The position numbers were made by a program, and so were the translations under genes. DNA of 64,000 nt from Azotobacter chroococcum (lineage in GTDB: Bacteria > Pseudomonadota > Gammaproteobacteria > Pseudomonadales > Pseudomonadaceae). The notes below the pieces were generated by a model that did no database searches, was not told the origin of the DNA, and saw nothing but the letters and a program-made list of their open reading frames with translations. Below are positions 18,850 to 33,963 of the stretch, piece by piece; the first letter of the stretch is position 1; every line of letters begins with the position of its first letter. Location: the NCBI RefSeq assembly GCF_004339665.1, contig NZ_SMMU01000011.1:1-64000 (forward strand). Direction: 5' to 3'.

Positions 18850-20607
18850 ATGTGGCACTACCAGGCTCCGCTGCGCGACATGCGCTTCGTCATCGAGGAA
18901 TGGCTGGCGGCGCCGGCCGACTGGCAACGGATGCCGGCCTTCGCCGCCTTGGACGTTGAGCTGGCCGCGCAGGTGGTCGAGGAGGCGGGACGCTTCGCCG
19001 GCGGGGTGCTGGCGCCGCTGAATGCCTCCGGCGACCGCCAGGGCTGCCGCTTCGACAACGGCCGGGTGACCACCCCGGACGGCTTTCCCGCCGCCTACCA
19101 GGCCTTCGTCGACGGCGGCTGGGCGGCGCTGGCCTGCGCCGAGGAGCACGGCGGCCAGGGCCTGCCGCAGCTGCTCAACGCCGCGCTGCTGGAGATGATC
19201 TACTCGACCAACCATGCCTGGGCGATGTACCCCGGCATCGCCCACGGCGCCTACGAGTGCCTGCGCGCCCACGGCACGCCCGAGCTGCGCGAGCGCTATC
19301 TGGCGGACATCGTCAGCGGCGAGATCCTGCCGACCATGTGCCTGACCGAGCCGCAGGCCGGCAGCGACGTCGGCCTGCTGCGCAGCCGCGCCGAGCCGGC
19401 CGCGGACGGCAGCTACCGGATCACCGGCGGCAAGATCTTCGCCTCCGGCGGCGAGCACGACCTGACCGAAAACATCCTCCACCTGGTGCTCGCCCGCCTG
19501 CCCGACGCGCCGTCCGGCAGCCGCGGCATCTCGCTGTTCCTGGTGCCCAAGCGGCTGCCCGACGGCCGCCACAACGCGGTGCGCTGCGGCGGCATCGAGC
19601 ACAAGCTGGGCATCCGCGGCAGCGCCACCTGCACCCTGAGCTTCGAGCAGGCCGAGGGCTGGCTGCTCGGCGAGCCGCATCGGGGCCTGGCGGCGATGTT
19701 CGTGATGATGAACTCGGCGCGCCTGCACGTCGGCCTGCAGGGCCTCGGCCACGCCGAGGCGGCCTGGCAGAACGCCGCGCAATACGCCGCCGAGCGCCGC
19801 CAGATGCGCGCGGTGCGCCGCCCGGAGGGGCGCGCCGAGGCGCCGGCCGATCCCATCCACTACCACCCGGCCATGCGCCGCACCCTGCTCGAACTGCGCA
19901 CCCTGACCGAGGGCATGCGCGCCCTCGGCTACTGGACGGCGCACCTGCTCGACCAGGCCGAGCAGGGTGCCGATCCGGCGCTGCGTGCGCAGGCGGAAAG
20001 CCGGGCGCAGCTGCTCACCCCGCTGGTCAAGGCCTACTTCACCGAGCAGGGCTTTCGTCTGGCCAGCTCGGCGCTGCAGGTGTTCGGCGGCTACGGCTAC
20101 GTGCAGGACTATGCCGTCGAGCAGATCCTGCGCGACAGCCGCATCGCGATGATCTACGAGGGCAGCAACGAGATTCAGGCCAACGACCTGCTGCTGCGCA
20201 AGGTGCTCGGCGATGGTGGCGCTGCGCTGCGCGGCCTGCTGGAAACCTTCCGCGCGGAAGCGGAGGCCGCTTCGACCCTGCCCGAATGCGGCGGCTTCGC
20301 CACCGCCCTGGGGCAGTACTGCGACCGCCTGGCGACCGCCGCCGAAGGGCTGGCCGCCGCCGCGGCGCAGGACCCGGAGCGGCCCTACCGGGCGGCGGGC
20401 GACTTCCTGCGCCTGCTCGGCCTGGTCGCCCTGGCCTTCGCCTGGGTGCGCAGCGCGCGCCTGGCTGCCGGGCGCGCGGACGATCCCTTCTATGCTGGCA
20501 AGCTGGAGTCGGCGGCCTTCTTCTTCGCCTACCTGCTGCCGGAAGCCGACCATCGCCTGGCGCTGATCGAGGCCAGCCGCCAGCCGCTGCCGTTCCTGCC
20601 CGAATGA
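18850..20607 (+). CDS. Acyl-CoA dehydrogenase
   Basis: A 585-residue flavoprotein of the longer acyl-CoA dehydrogenase class (FadE/DmdC-like, with a C-terminal extension). Key segments are [13 protein letters not shown] (FAD and substrate binding), [24 protein letters not shown] and [18 protein letters not shown] with the catalytic Glu. It follows the thiolase by 21 bases with a GGAGG ribosome site. It would pass electrons to the adjacent ETF. A plausible role is oxidation of saturated phenylpropanoyl-CoA thioesters (such as dihydroferuloyl-CoA) to the substrates of Ech, as HcaD does in Acinetobacter; this is inference. Confidence 0.88.
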   Translation: MWHYQAPLRDMRFVIEEWLAAPADWQRMPAFAALDVELAAQVVEEAGRFAGGVLAPLNASGDRQGCRFDNGRVTTPDGFPAAYQAFVDGGWAALACAEEHGGQGLPQLLNAALLEMIYSTNHAWAMYPGIAHGAYECLRAHGTPELRERYLADIVSGEILPTMCLTEPQAGSDVGLLRSRAEPAADGSYRITGGKIFASGGEHDLTENILHLVLARLPDAPSGSRGISLFLVPKRLPDGRHNAVRCGGIEHKLGIRGSATCTLSFEQAEGWLLGEPHRGLAAMFVMMNSARLHVGLQGLGHAEAAWQNAAQYAAERRQMRAVRRPEGRAEAPADPIHYHPAMRRTLLELRTLTEGMRALGYWTAHLLDQAEQGADPALRAQAESRAQLLTPLVKAYFTEQGFRLASSALQVFGGYGYVQDYAVEQILRDSRIAMIYEGSNEIQANDLLLRKVLGDGGAALRGLLETFRAEAEAASTLPECGGFATALGQYCDRLATAAEGLAAAAAQDPERPYRAAGDFLRLLGLVALAFAWVRSARLAAGRADDPFYAGKLESAAFFFAYLLPEADHRLALIEASRQPLPFLPE

Positions 20608-20627
20608 TCGAACAAGGAAAACCCCCG

Positions 20628-21377
20628 ATGAAGATTCTGGTCACCGTCAAACGCGTGGTCGATTACAACGTCAAGGTCCGCGTCAAGGCGGACAACTCCG
20701 CCGTCGACCTGGCCAACGTCAAGATGGCCATGAACCCCTTCTGCGAGATCGCCGTGGAAGAGGCGGTGCGCCTGAAGGAGCGCGGCATCGCCAGCGAGAT
20801 CGTGGCGGTTTCGGTCGGTCCCGCTGCCGCCCAGGAGCAGCTGCGCACCGCCCTGGCCCTCGGCGCCGACCGCGCCCTCCTGATCGAGACCGACGAGGAA
20901 CTCGGTTCCCTGGCGGTGGCCAAGCTGCTCAAGGCGGTGGTCGACAAGGAGCAGCCGCAGCTGGTCATCACCGGCAAGCAGGCCATCGACAGCGACAACA
21001 ACCAGACCGGGCAGATGCTCGCCGCGCTGACCGGCTACGCCCAGGGCACCTTCGCCTCCAAGCTCGAGCCCGCCGGCGACAAACTCAAGGTCGTCCGCGA
21101 GATCGACGGCGGCCTGCAGACCCTGGAGCTGGCCCTGCCGGCCATCGTCACCACCGACCTGCGCCTGAACGAGCCGCGCTACGCTTCCTTGCCGAACATC
21201 ATGAAGGCCAAGAAGAAGCCGCTGGAGACGGTCACGCCCGCGGATCTGGGCGTATCCGTCGCCTCCACCCTGAAGACCCTCAAGGTCGAGGCCCCGGCCG
21301 AGCGCCAGGCCGGCATCAAGGTGGGCTCGGTGGCCGAGCTGGTGGAGAAGCTGAAGAACGAGGCGAAGGTGATCTGA
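20628..21377 (+). CDS. etfB: Electron transfer flavoprotein, beta subunit
   Basis: ETF beta of 249 residues, the normal size. It starts [20 protein letters not shown] and contains the AMP-binding region [34 protein letters not shown] and the conserved ADLG near residue 205. With EtfA it accepts electrons from acyl-CoA dehydrogenases and delivers them to ETF-quinone oxidoreductase. It lies 20 bases after the acyl-CoA dehydrogenase and one base before etfA. Housekeeping etfBA copies usually sit elsewhere in pseudomonads, so this may be a pathway-dedicated pair. Confidence 0.94.
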   Translation: MKILVTVKRVVDYNVKVRVKADNSAVDLANVKMAMNPFCEIAVEEAVRLKERGIASEIVAVSVGPAAAQEQLRTALALGADRALLIETDEELGSLAVAKLLKAVVDKEQPQLVITGKQAIDSDNNQTGQMLAALTGYAQGTFASKLEPAGDKLKVVREIDGGLQTLELALPAIVTTDLRLNEPRYASLPNIMKAKKKPLETVTPADLGVSVASTLKTLKVEAPAERQAGIKVGSVAELVEKLKNEAKVI

Positions 21378-21378
21378 G

Positions 21379-22308
21379 ATGGCAATCCTGGTAATCGCTG
21401 AACACGACAACGCGGTACTGGCGGCCGCAACCCTGAACACCGTCACCGCGGCCCGGGCCATCGGCGGGGATATCCATGTGCTGGTGGCCGGCAGCGGCTG
21501 CGCCGCGGTGGCCGAGAGCGCCGCGAAGATCGCCGGGGTGGCCAAGGTGCTGGTCGCCGACGACGCGGCCTGTGCCCACCTGCTGGCGGAGAACGTCGCG
21601 CCACTGATCGCCGGTCTGGCCAAGGGGTACAGCCACGTGCTGGCGCCGGCCTCGACCAACGGCAAGAACTACCTGCCGCGCGTGGCGGCGCTGCTCGACG
21701 TCGAGCAGATCTCCGAGATCGTCGCGGTGGAAAGCGCCGACACCTTCAAGCGGCCGATCTACGCCGGCAACGCCATCGCCACCGTGCAGTCCAGCGCGCC
21801 GATCAAGGTGATCAGCGTGCGCGCCACTGCCTTCGACGCGGCGGCGGGCGAGGGCGGCTCGGCCTCGATCGAGGCGCTGGCCGGCGCGGGCGAGGCGGGC
21901 AAATCGAGCTTCGTCGGCGAGGAGCTGGCCAAGTCGGATCGTCCGGAGCTGACCTCGGCGCGGGTGGTGATCTCCGGCGGGCGCGGCCTGCAGAGCGGGG
22001 AGAACTTCGGGCTGCTGTACGCGCTGGCGGACAAGCTGGGCGCGGCGGTGGGCGCCTCGCGCGCCGCGGTGGATGCGGGTTTTGCGCCGAACGACATGCA
22101 GGTCGGGCAGACCGGCAAGATCGTCGCGCCGGACCTGTACATCGCGGTGGGGATTTCCGGGGCGATCCAGCACCTGGCGGGGATGAAGGACTCGAAGGTG
22201 ATCGTGGCGATCAACAAGGACGCCGAGGCGCCGATCTTCCAGGTGGCCGACTACGGGCTGGTGGCGGATCTGTTCGAGGTGCTGCCGGAGCTGGAGCGGG
22301 CTCTCTGA
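21379..22308 (+). CDS. etfA: Electron transfer flavoprotein, alpha subunit
   Basis: ETF alpha of 309 residues. The N-terminal domain begins [20 protein letters not shown]. The C-terminal FAD-binding domain contains [44 protein letters not shown] and [16 protein letters not shown], all typical. It is the last gene of the ech operon, and palindromic repeats follow within 100 bases. No residue expected for FAD binding appears to be missing. Confidence 0.94.
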   Translation: MAILVIAEHDNAVLAAATLNTVTAARAIGGDIHVLVAGSGCAAVAESAAKIAGVAKVLVADDAACAHLLAENVAPLIAGLAKGYSHVLAPASTNGKNYLPRVAALLDVEQISEIVAVESADTFKRPIYAGNAIATVQSSAPIKVISVRATAFDAAAGEGGSASIEALAGAGEAGKSSFVGEELAKSDRPELTSARVVISGGRGLQSGENFGLLYALADKLGAAVGASRAAVDAGFAPNDMQVGQTGKIVAPDLYIAVGISGAIQHLAGMKDSKVIVAINKDAEAPIFQVADYGLVADLFEVLPELERAL

Positions 22309-22707
22309 ACCTGCTCCGGCGGGGTGGGTTGGGCTGCAGGCCATAACCTACCGACCGGCCGCCAGGCCGGCAATGGGATACCTGTCGGTATCCTTGGCGG
22401 GTTACGCCGCTGCGCGGCTAACCCGCCCTACGAAAAATCCCTCGTCGACAATGGCTTGCAAGCGGCAGGCTGGGAAGCGCACGCAGCAGTTGGCGGTGTG
22501 CTGACGGTCTTCGCGCCATTCCCCGCCGATTGCAGGGGTAACCGGATAGGCCTTGTCGTTGACAATTTCGCCGCGATCCATCGAATGCTCTACGGTTAGT
22601 CTGTCGGGCCAAGGGAATGGGCGACAGGGACGATCGACGGATGGTTCTGATTGGGGAACACTAGCCCGCGTGGCTGACGGCTCCTTCCTCCTGATGGCGA
22701 ACGATCC
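22309..22707. other. Intergenic region with palindromes and a possible mobile-element remnant
   Basis: The first part carries a hairpin near 22377 (GGATACC/GGTATCC) and a REP-like palindrome listed separately. The rest, 22440-22700, has a minus-strand frame starting at 22581 (MDRGEIVNDKAYPVTPAIGG...) that runs into the palindrome and ends at 22402. It reads like protein but matches nothing I know. Because the next gene belongs to an integrative conjugative element, this may be a decayed fragment of that element. Confidence 0.4.
22396..22427. repeat. REP-like palindrome
   Basis: GGCGGGTTA-C-GCCGC and GCGGC-TAACCCGCC form a near-perfect 32-base inverted repeat with a TGC loop and one unpaired base. 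The sequence resembles the dispersed GGCGGGTTA...TAACCCGCC palindromes common between genes in Pseudomonas and Azotobacter genomes. It lies 88 bases after the etfA stop and may also stabilise or end the operon mRNA. Confidence 0.65.
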
Positions 22708-23184
22708 ATGACGGCGATGATCCTGATGAATACGTGGCGCAGACGGATGCTCTGCTGCGTCCTGGCCGGCCTGCTCCCGGCATGCACATCGGTGGGGCCG
22801 GGGCCGGGCGAGCGTCAATCCGAGCGCCCGAAACAGGCCGCCTCCCTGGCGCCGTGGGAGGCCGAGATGCTTCCGGTGGTTTCCTGGAGCCTGTCGCCCG
22901 GTCCGGTCGAGAGCCGTGCGATCGATGCTCCAGGCCTGCGGCCGGTGTTCCTGATCGGCGATGACAGCCTGTCCAGGAGCTGGCTGAGGCTGCGGCGGGA
23001 CCGGTTGCGGCGGCTGAACGCGCTCGGTCTGGTGGTGAACGTCGCTTCGCCTGCGGGCTTTGCAGAATTGCGCCGGCTGGCCGAGGGACTGCGGCTGATC
23101 CCGGTGACCGGCGACGACCTGGCAGCCCTGCTGGGGTTTTCCCATTACCCGGTGCTGGTCACCTCCACCTACATCGAACAATGA
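22708..23184 (+). CDS. Integrating conjugative element protein, PFL_4695 family (orphan)
   Basis: A 158-residue predicted lipoprotein: hydrophobic segment MLCCVLAGLLPACTS with lipobox LLPAC, then a conserved domain. The segments GLRPVFLIGDDSLSRSWL, LNALGLVVNVASP and LIPVTGDDLAALLGFSHYPV match what I remember of the PFL_4695 family found in ICE conjugation modules. None of its usual neighbours (TraD, coupling or pilus genes) is present, so it looks like a remnant. Start uncertain: an in-frame ATG at 22726 fits a shorter signal peptide. Confidence 0.7.
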   Translation: MTAMILMNTWRRRMLCCVLAGLLPACTSVGPGPGERQSERPKQAASLAPWEAEMLPVVSWSLSPGPVESRAIDAPGLRPVFLIGDDSLSRSWLRLRRDRLRRLNALGLVVNVASPAGFAELRRLAEGLRLIPVTGDDLAALLGFSHYPVLVTSTYIEQ

Positions 23185-23222
23185 CCATGGTACCCGCTGC
23201 CCTGGCCGGCTGAATGGCGAAT

Positions 23223-23261
23223 CGCCCCGCCCGGCAGGGGATTTTCCTGCCGGGCGGGGCG
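23223..23261. terminator. Perfect 16-bp hairpin between convergent genes
   Basis: CGCCCCGCCCGGCAGG (23223-23238) is exactly complementary to 23246-23261 across a 7-base loop. It sits 20 bases beyond the pobA stop and after the ICE-type gene. There is no T run, so it is a strong hairpin acting as a bidirectional terminator or mRNA end rather than a textbook intrinsic terminator. Confidence 0.6.
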
Positions 23262-23281
23262 GCTTCTTCGATGCGCCGGAC

Positions 23282-25544
<2,263 letters not shown>

Positions 25545-25590
25545 GGAGGGAGCAAGACGGCGCGGCGCCTCCAGGCTGCGCCGGGCGGAT

Positions 25591-26076
25591 TCAGCGGTAG
25601 ATCTTATGCAGCAGCCCGATCAGTTGCTGGCGCTCCTCGGCGCTGAGCGCCGCGGTGGCGTCCAGGTCGCTCTGCGCGGCCACCTCGCGCAGCTGTTTGA
25701 GCAGCGTTTCGCCGGCCTTGCTGAGAAAGATGCCGTAGGAGCGCTTGTCCGGCTTGCAGCGCACCCGCACCGCCAGTCCGCGGCTTTCCAGCTTGTTCAA
25801 GAGGACCACCGCCTGCGGTGGCTCGATGGCCAGCGCGCGGGCCAGGTCGGCCTGCATCAGGCCGGCGTTCTGCTGGATGATCGCCAGGGCGGTGAACTGC
25901 GCCGGACGCAGGTCGAAGGCGCCGAGGCGGCTGACCAGATGCTGGAAGACCTTGAGCTGGGCGCGGCGCAGGGCATAGCCGATCAGCTCGTCGAGGGAGG
26001 CGTCCAGCGGGCCGTCAGCGGGCTGGGCGGCGGCCTGCGGATCGGCGGCCGGGGTGGGGCTGGACTTGCGGGACAT
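25591..26076 (-). CDS. MarR-family repressor of hydroxycinnamate genes
   Basis: A 161-residue winged-helix regulator with the MarR layout. An N-terminal helix is followed by the recognition region LMQADLARALAIEPPQAVVLLNKLES (about residues 73-98) and the wing RVRCKPDKRSYGIFLSK, then C-terminal dimer helices. In related clusters (HcaR of Acinetobacter, FerC/FerR types) the MarR protein represses the pathway until a hydroxycinnamoyl-CoA thioester binds. That role is inferred here from location and from shared operator-like motifs at its own, the transporter and the ech promoters. It is convergent with pobR, 46 bases apart. Confidence 0.85.
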   Translation of the reverse strand: MSRKSSPTPAADPQAAAQPADGPLDASLDELIGYALRRAQLKVFQHLVSRLGAFDLRPAQFTALAIIQQNAGLMQADLARALAIEPPQAVVLLNKLESRGLAVRVRCKPDKRSYGIFLSKAGETLLKQLREVAAQSDLDATAALSAEERQQLIGLLHKIYR

Positions 26077-26092
26077 GGGGATGTGCGGTTCC

Positions 26093-26104
26093 GATTAGTT
26101 AATC
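26093..26104. promoter_or_regulatory. Predicted MarR operator
   Basis: GATTA-GT-TAATC is a perfect 5-bp inverted repeat 16 bases upstream of the MarR start codon. Its reverse complement matches 10166-10176 in the transporter promoter (11 of 11 bases) and partly 13126-13133 in the ech promoter. The position suggests autorepression. Confidence 0.6.
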
Positions 26105-26383
26105 TGCATAAAAATTCTGCAATGCCCGGCGGAAACTATCCAGAGGCAATCTTTCCCGCGTGCCACCTCTTGCCCAAAGGGGCGCTCGGGTGCTGAATGC
26201 AGCCATGGCCCGCCGTCGATGGTTCGTTGTCGTAAGAATGTCCGATGGCCGGCTCCCGGGCTGCGCAACTATCCTGAAACCAGCGCCGGGCAACGCTGTC
26301 CACAAGCGATCCGGCTGCGGCGGTTCGCGTGATGCGCGGCCGGCCGACGTGGCCAGTGCAGCTTCTATTGGGAGAATCAGTCG

Positions 26384-29721
<3,338 letters not shown>

Positions 29722-29813
29722 CGCCCTGCGTGGCACTTGCGGGGACGGGGCCTTGTGCCCCGCTCCCGCTGTCCCGCGTCTCTTCGGTGCATCCACCCTA
29801 CCTGGAGAACGCC

Positions 29814-30050
29814 ATGACCGTGCAACCTGGTCTCTACCGGCATTACAAGGGCGCCGAATACCGCGTGCTCGGCGTGGTCCGGCACTCCGAAACCGAGGAG
29901 GAGCTGGTGCTCTACCAGGCCCTGTACGGCGATTTCGGGCTGTGGGTCCGGCCGCTGGCGATGTTCGCCGACAACGTCGAAGTTGACGGTCGCCAGATGC
30001 CGCGCTTTGCTTTGATTCGAGCGGAAAGCCCGACTTTCCCGGCCATTTAA
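29814..30050 (+). CDS. DUF1653 domain protein
   Basis: A 78-residue protein with the DUF1653 pattern: GLYRHYKGAEYRVLGVVRHS, then EELVLYQALYGDFGLWVRPL and MFADNVEVDG. The domain forms a small beta-barrel seen alone or fused to other domains; its function is not known to me. It starts 92 bases after fadA behind CTGGAG and is followed by a repeat-bearing gap before topA. P. aeruginosa has a similar gene in the same place, as I remember. Confidence 0.85.
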   Translation: MTVQPGLYRHYKGAEYRVLGVVRHSETEEELVLYQALYGDFGLWVRPLAMFADNVEVDGRQMPRFALIRAESPTFPAI

Positions 30051-30079
30051 GCCCTGTGTGTGGCCGTGCCGCCCTTGAC

Positions 30080-30280
30080 CGCACATCGGCGGCCACTATA
30101 TATAGCGCCGAGCTGGAGCCTTGCGGTCGGTTGGTTGAATCACTTTCGGCATCCGAGGCCCTGATACTGCGTTGCCGCTCCTCGCCATAGCCTGGCTATG
30201 ACCCGTCACAGCGCCTTGTCTCGGAATCTCCCTCGGCCGAACTTGCTCAAGCACCGGCTCGGCGGGCCGATAGACGCTCC
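30080..30280. repeat. Palindrome-rich intergenic element upstream of topA
   Basis: The 266 bases between the DUF1653 gene and topA hold no gene. The middle contains CATAGCC/GGCTATG (30187-30201) with outer imperfect arms (CATCCGAGG on the left, CTCGGAATC on the right). Together they make a hairpin of about 100 bases. It looks like a dispersed intergenic repeat of the kind seen in Pseudomonas. An AT-rich ACTATATATAGCG near 30092-30104 may hold a topA promoter. Confidence 0.45.
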
Positions 30281-30316
30281 CCGCTTTCATCTCTCGAATT
30301 AGGAATACTCCGATCC

Positions 30317-32923
30317 ATGGGTAAATCGCTGGTCATCGTGGAATCCCCGGCCAAGGCCAAGACCATCAACAAGTACCTGGGCAGCCAGTACGTGGTGAAG
30401 TCGAGCATCGGCCATATCCGTGACCTGCCCACCAGCGGCTCGGCCAGTACCGCCAGGGAGCCGGCCAAGCGTGGCAAGAGCACGGCCGAGGCGCCGGCGC
30501 TGTCGCCCAAGGAGAAGGCCAAGCGACAGCTGTTCGCGCGCATGGGGGTCGATCCCGAGCACGGCTGGAAGGCCCACTACGAGATCCTGCCGGGCAAGGA
30601 GAAGGTGGTCGACGAACTGCGCCGCCTGGCCCAGGAAGCCGACACCATCTATCTGGCCACTGACTTGGACCGCGAGGGGGAGGCCATCGCCTGGCACCTG
30701 CGCGAGTCCATCGGCGGCGACGACAGCCGCTACAAGCGCGTGGTGTTCAACGAGATCACCAAGAAGGCGATCCAGGAGGCCTTCGCCCAGCCGGGCGAGC
30801 TGGACATCAATCGGGTCAATGCGCAGCAGGCGCGGCGCTTCCTCGACCGGGTGGTCGGCTACATGGTCTCGCCGCTGCTCTGGCAGAAGATCGCCCGCGG
30901 GCTGTCCGCCGGTCGCGTGCAATCGGTGGCGGTGAAGCTGATCGCCGAGCGCGAGCGGGAGATCCGCGCCTTCATCCCCGAGGAGTTCTGGGAGATCCAT
31001 GCCGACCTGGGCACCGCCAAGGGCGCCCAGGTGCGCTTCGAGGTGGCCAGGGAGAACGGCGAGGCCTTCCGCCCGCTCAACGAGGCCCAGGCGCTGGCCG
31101 CGCTGGAGAAGCTCAAGGCCTCCAGCTACCGGGTGGCCAAGCGCGAGGACAAGCCGACCCGCAGCAAGCCCTCGGCGCCCTTCATCACCTCGACCCTGCA
31201 GCAGGCGGCGAGCAACCGTCTGGGCTTCTCGGTGAAGAAGACCATGATGATGGCCCAGCGCCTGTACGAGGCCGGCTACATCACCTACATGCGGACCGAC
31301 TCGACCAACCTCTCGGCCGATGCCCTGGAGATGGCGCGCGGTTTCATCGAAGGCGAGTTCGGCGCGCAGTACCTGCCCGCGCAGCCCAATCTCTACACCA
31401 GCAAGGAGGGCGCCCAGGAGGCCCACGAGGCGATCCGCCCCTCCGACGTCAACCTGCAGCCGACCCAGCTGTCCGGCATGGAGCGCGACGCCGAGCGGCT
31501 CTACGAGCTGATCTGGCGTCAGTTCGTCGCCTGCCAGATGCCGCCGGCCGAATATCTGTCGACCAGCGTCAGCGTCCAGGCCGGCGCCTTCGAGCTGCGC
31601 GCCAAGGGCCGCATCCTCAAGTTCGACGGCTACACCCGCGTGCTGCCGCAGCTGGCCAAGCCCGGTGAAGACGACGTACTGCCGGACATGGCCGAGGGCG
31701 AGGGCCTCGACCTGCTCAAGCTCGACCCCAGCCAGCACTTCACCAAGCCGCCAGCGCGCTACAGCGAGGCCAGCCTGGTCAAGGAGATGGAAAAGCGCGG
31801 GATCGGCCGACCCTCCACCTATGCGGCGATCATCTCCACCATTCAGGAGCGCGGCTACGTGGCCCTGCAGAACCGCCGCTTCCATTCGGAGAAGATGGGT
31901 GACATCGTCACCGAGCGCCTCGCCGAGAGCTTCGCCAACCTGATGGACTACGGCTTCACCGCCAGCATGGAGGAGCATCTGGACGACGTGGCTCAGGGCG
32001 AGCGCGACTGGAAGCACCTGCTCGACGAGTTCTACGGCGACTTCAGGAAGAAGCTGGACATCGCCGAGTCCAGCGAGGCGGGCATGCGCGCCAACCAGCC
32101 TACCCTGACCGACATTCCCTGCCGTGAATGCGGCCGGCCGATGATGATCCGCACTGCCTCGACCGGCGTGTTCCTTGGTTGCTCGGGCTACAGCCTGCCG
32201 CCCAAGGAGCGCTGCAAGTCGACCATCAACCTGATCCCGGGCGACGAGATCGCCGCGGACGACGAGGGCGAGTCCGAGTCGCTGCTGCTGCGCAACAAGC
32301 GCCGCTGTCCGAAGTGCGGCACGGCGATGGACGCCTATCTGCTCGACGAGCAGCACAAGCTGCACATCTGCGGCAACAATCCGGACTGCTCCGGGTACGA
32401 GATCGAGGAAGGCCAGTACCGGATCAAGGGCTACGAGGGCCCGAGCCTGGAATGCGACAAGTGTGGCAGCCAGATGCAGCTCAAGACCGGTCGCTTCGGC
32501 AAGTTCTTCGGCTGTACCAACGCCGCCTGCAAGAACACCCGCAAGCTGCTGAAGAGCGGCGAGCCGGCGCCGCCGAAGATGGATGCGGTGAAGATGCCGG
32601 AGCTGCGCTGCGAGAAGGTCGACGACGTCTATGTGCTGCGCGACGGCGCCTCCGGCCTGTTCCTCGCCGCCAGCCAGTTCCCGAAGAACCGCGAGACCCG
32701 CGCGCCGCTGGTCCTGGAGCTGCTCCCGCACCGGGACGAGATCGACCCGAAGTACCACTTCCTGCTGGATGCTCCGGCCGAGGACCCGGAAGGCCGCCCG
32801 GCGGTGATCCGCTACAGCCGCAAGAGCAAGGAGCAGTACGTGCAGAGCGAGGTCGAGGGCAAGCCCAGCGGCTGGCGCGCCTTCTACCAGGACGGCCGCT
32901 GGGTGGTCGAGGACAAGCGCTGA
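30317..32923 (+). CDS. topA: DNA topoisomerase I
   Basis: Type IA topoisomerase of 868 residues that relaxes negative supercoils. The Toprim domain starts [18 protein letters not shown] with the metal-binding Glu, and [13 protein letters not shown] follows near residue 116. The active-site Tyr is in [16 protein letters not shown] (about residue 324). The C-terminus has three four-cysteine zinc modules: CRECGRP...C, CPKCGTAM...C and CDKCGSQM...C. Compared with shorter family members it has a complete C-terminal region. A repeat-rich leader precedes it. Confidence 0.97.
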   Translation: MGKSLVIVESPAKAKTINKYLGSQYVVKSSIGHIRDLPTSGSASTAREPAKRGKSTAEAPALSPKEKAKRQLFARMGVDPEHGWKAHYEILPGKEKVVDELRRLAQEADTIYLATDLDREGEAIAWHLRESIGGDDSRYKRVVFNEITKKAIQEAFAQPGELDINRVNAQQARRFLDRVVGYMVSPLLWQKIARGLSAGRVQSVAVKLIAEREREIRAFIPEEFWEIHADLGTAKGAQVRFEVARENGEAFRPLNEAQALAALEKLKASSYRVAKREDKPTRSKPSAPFITSTLQQAASNRLGFSVKKTMMMAQRLYEAGYITYMRTDSTNLSADALEMARGFIEGEFGAQYLPAQPNLYTSKEGAQEAHEAIRPSDVNLQPTQLSGMERDAERLYELIWRQFVACQMPPAEYLSTSVSVQAGAFELRAKGRILKFDGYTRVLPQLAKPGEDDVLPDMAEGEGLDLLKLDPSQHFTKPPARYSEASLVKEMEKRGIGRPSTYAAIISTIQERGYVALQNRRFHSEKMGDIVTERLAESFANLMDYGFTASMEEHLDDVAQGERDWKHLLDEFYGDFRKKLDIAESSEAGMRANQPTLTDIPCRECGRPMMIRTASTGVFLGCSGYSLPPKERCKSTINLIPGDEIAADDEGESESLLLRNKRRCPKCGTAMDAYLLDEQHKLHICGNNPDCSGYEIEEGQYRIKGYEGPSLECDKCGSQMQLKTGRFGKFFGCTNAACKNTRKLLKSGEPAPPKMDAVKMPELRCEKVDDVYVLRDGASGLFLAASQFPKNRETRAPLVLELLPHRDEIDPKYHFLLDAPAEDPEGRPAVIRYSRKSKEQYVQSEVEGKPSGWRAFYQDGRWVVEDKR

Positions 32924-33055
32924 CCCACGCCATTCGCCGCGTTTTCCCGCCTGCAGGGCACCCGCCATCGGAGACGAAGGGTGCCGTCCGTGCGGCGGGT
33001 CCATACTTGCACCCCGGCCCGGTATAGTGGCTGTCTCGAACCGGAGGGCGCCGTC

Positions 33056-33580
33056 ATGGCCCATGAGCTGTATACCCGTACCAACCAGAAACTCTATTTC
33101 GCCGGCCTGGCGCTGGCCTCCCTGCGCCAGGCGGAGGAAGGCCGGGCGCTGAATGCCCAGGCGCAGGCCATGGCGGAGCGCGAGGCGGCGCTCTTCCACC
33201 TGCATGGCGCCCTGCTGGGGCTGTGCCATGAGATCGCCGGTTTCTATCGCCTGCCCGAGGCCGGAGCGCCGCAGGTCGGGCGTTTCCTGAATGCCGAGCT
33301 GTTGAGCGCGGCGCCCAGTCCGGAATTGGCGGAGCTGGTGGAGCTGGCCGGCCAGCCGGAAACCTGGCTGGCGCAGCTGCTGGCCGAATACGCCCGGCTG
33401 TTCCAGCCGCCGCAGGCAGCGAAGAAGGCCAAGGTCGATCCTCGGCTGCCGCTGATCGAGGCGGTCAGCCTGGACGAGGAGGAAGAGGCGCTGGCCTTGA
33501 GCGCCGCGCAGCTGGAGCAGTGGCGGCAGTCGCTCAAGGAACTGGCGCTGCGCTTTCGCGACTCCCTGACCGAGTGCTGA
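33056..33580 (+). CDS. Conserved Pseudomonas hypothetical protein (DUF6586-like)
   Basis: A 174-residue, mostly helical and acidic protein without signal peptide. It begins MAHELYTRTNQKLYFAGLAL, includes an alanine- and leucine-rich N-terminal helix pair and ends with LEQWRQSLKELALRFRDSL. I recall this family beside topA and lexA in pseudomonads, annotated only as a domain of unknown function. A -10-like TATAGT lies at 33023-33028. No function can be suggested from motifs. Confidence 0.75.
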   Translation: MAHELYTRTNQKLYFAGLALASLRQAEEGRALNAQAQAMAEREAALFHLHGALLGLCHEIAGFYRLPEAGAPQVGRFLNAELLSAAPSPELAELVELAGQPETWLAQLLAEYARLFQPPQAAKKAKVDPRLPLIEAVSLDEEEEALALSAAQLEQWRQSLKELALRFRDSLTEC

Positions 33581-33672
33581 CCCGGCAGGGGAGGGGCGAG
33601 GCGGCCCATCCAGGGGTGCCCGGGGCCGACTGTTACATTACAATGTCCGGCCTTCCCCAAGAGCAGAACCCC

Positions 33673-33906
33673 ATGCCTACGTCCTTTCTCGAAATTGTCG
33701 AACTGCCCGACGGGCGCATCGCCTTGCGTCGCGCCGATGACGAAGAGGAGCTGGTCATCCTCGACTTTTCCGAAAGCGCGAAGAGCTTTCTGCAGGGCCA
33801 TCACATCGAGGTGGCCAAGGCCATGCTGAATGTGGGGGTGCAGATGGCCGGACGCCTGGCCGAGGGCGACTTCGAGAGCGATGAGCTGCCGCGGGTTCTG
33901 CACTGA
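33673..33906 (+). CDS. Small conserved hypothetical protein
   Basis: A 77-residue acidic protein starting MPTSFLEIVELPDGRIALRR, with DEEELVILDFSESAK and an amphipathic helix HHIEVAKAMLNVGVQMAGR. No membrane segment or cysteine pair is seen. It lies between the DUF6586-like gene and the convergent sulA, a place where P. aeruginosa has a similar small gene. An ATG ten codons upstream (33643) is also in frame; neither start has a strong ribosome site. Confidence 0.7.
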   Translation: MPTSFLEIVELPDGRIALRRADDEEELVILDFSESAKSFLQGHHIEVAKAMLNVGVQMAGRLAEGDFESDELPRVLH

Positions 33907-33963
33907 ATCCGGCTTCATCCGGGGAAATGGGCGACCACCTGGCCGGGTCCCGGGCTTGTTGCT

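Noticed and set aside
17221-20553. 1110-codon minus-strand frame opposite fcs, aat and the acyl-CoA dehydrogenase
   Set aside because: It crosses three real genes on the other strand and has the Gln/Ala/Arg-rich look of a GC-rich antisense frame.
22402-22581. Minus-strand frame MDRGEIVNDKAY... as a gene
   Set aside because: It reads like protein but ends inside a palindromic repeat, has no recognised family and no clear ribosome site; kept only as a possible remnant.
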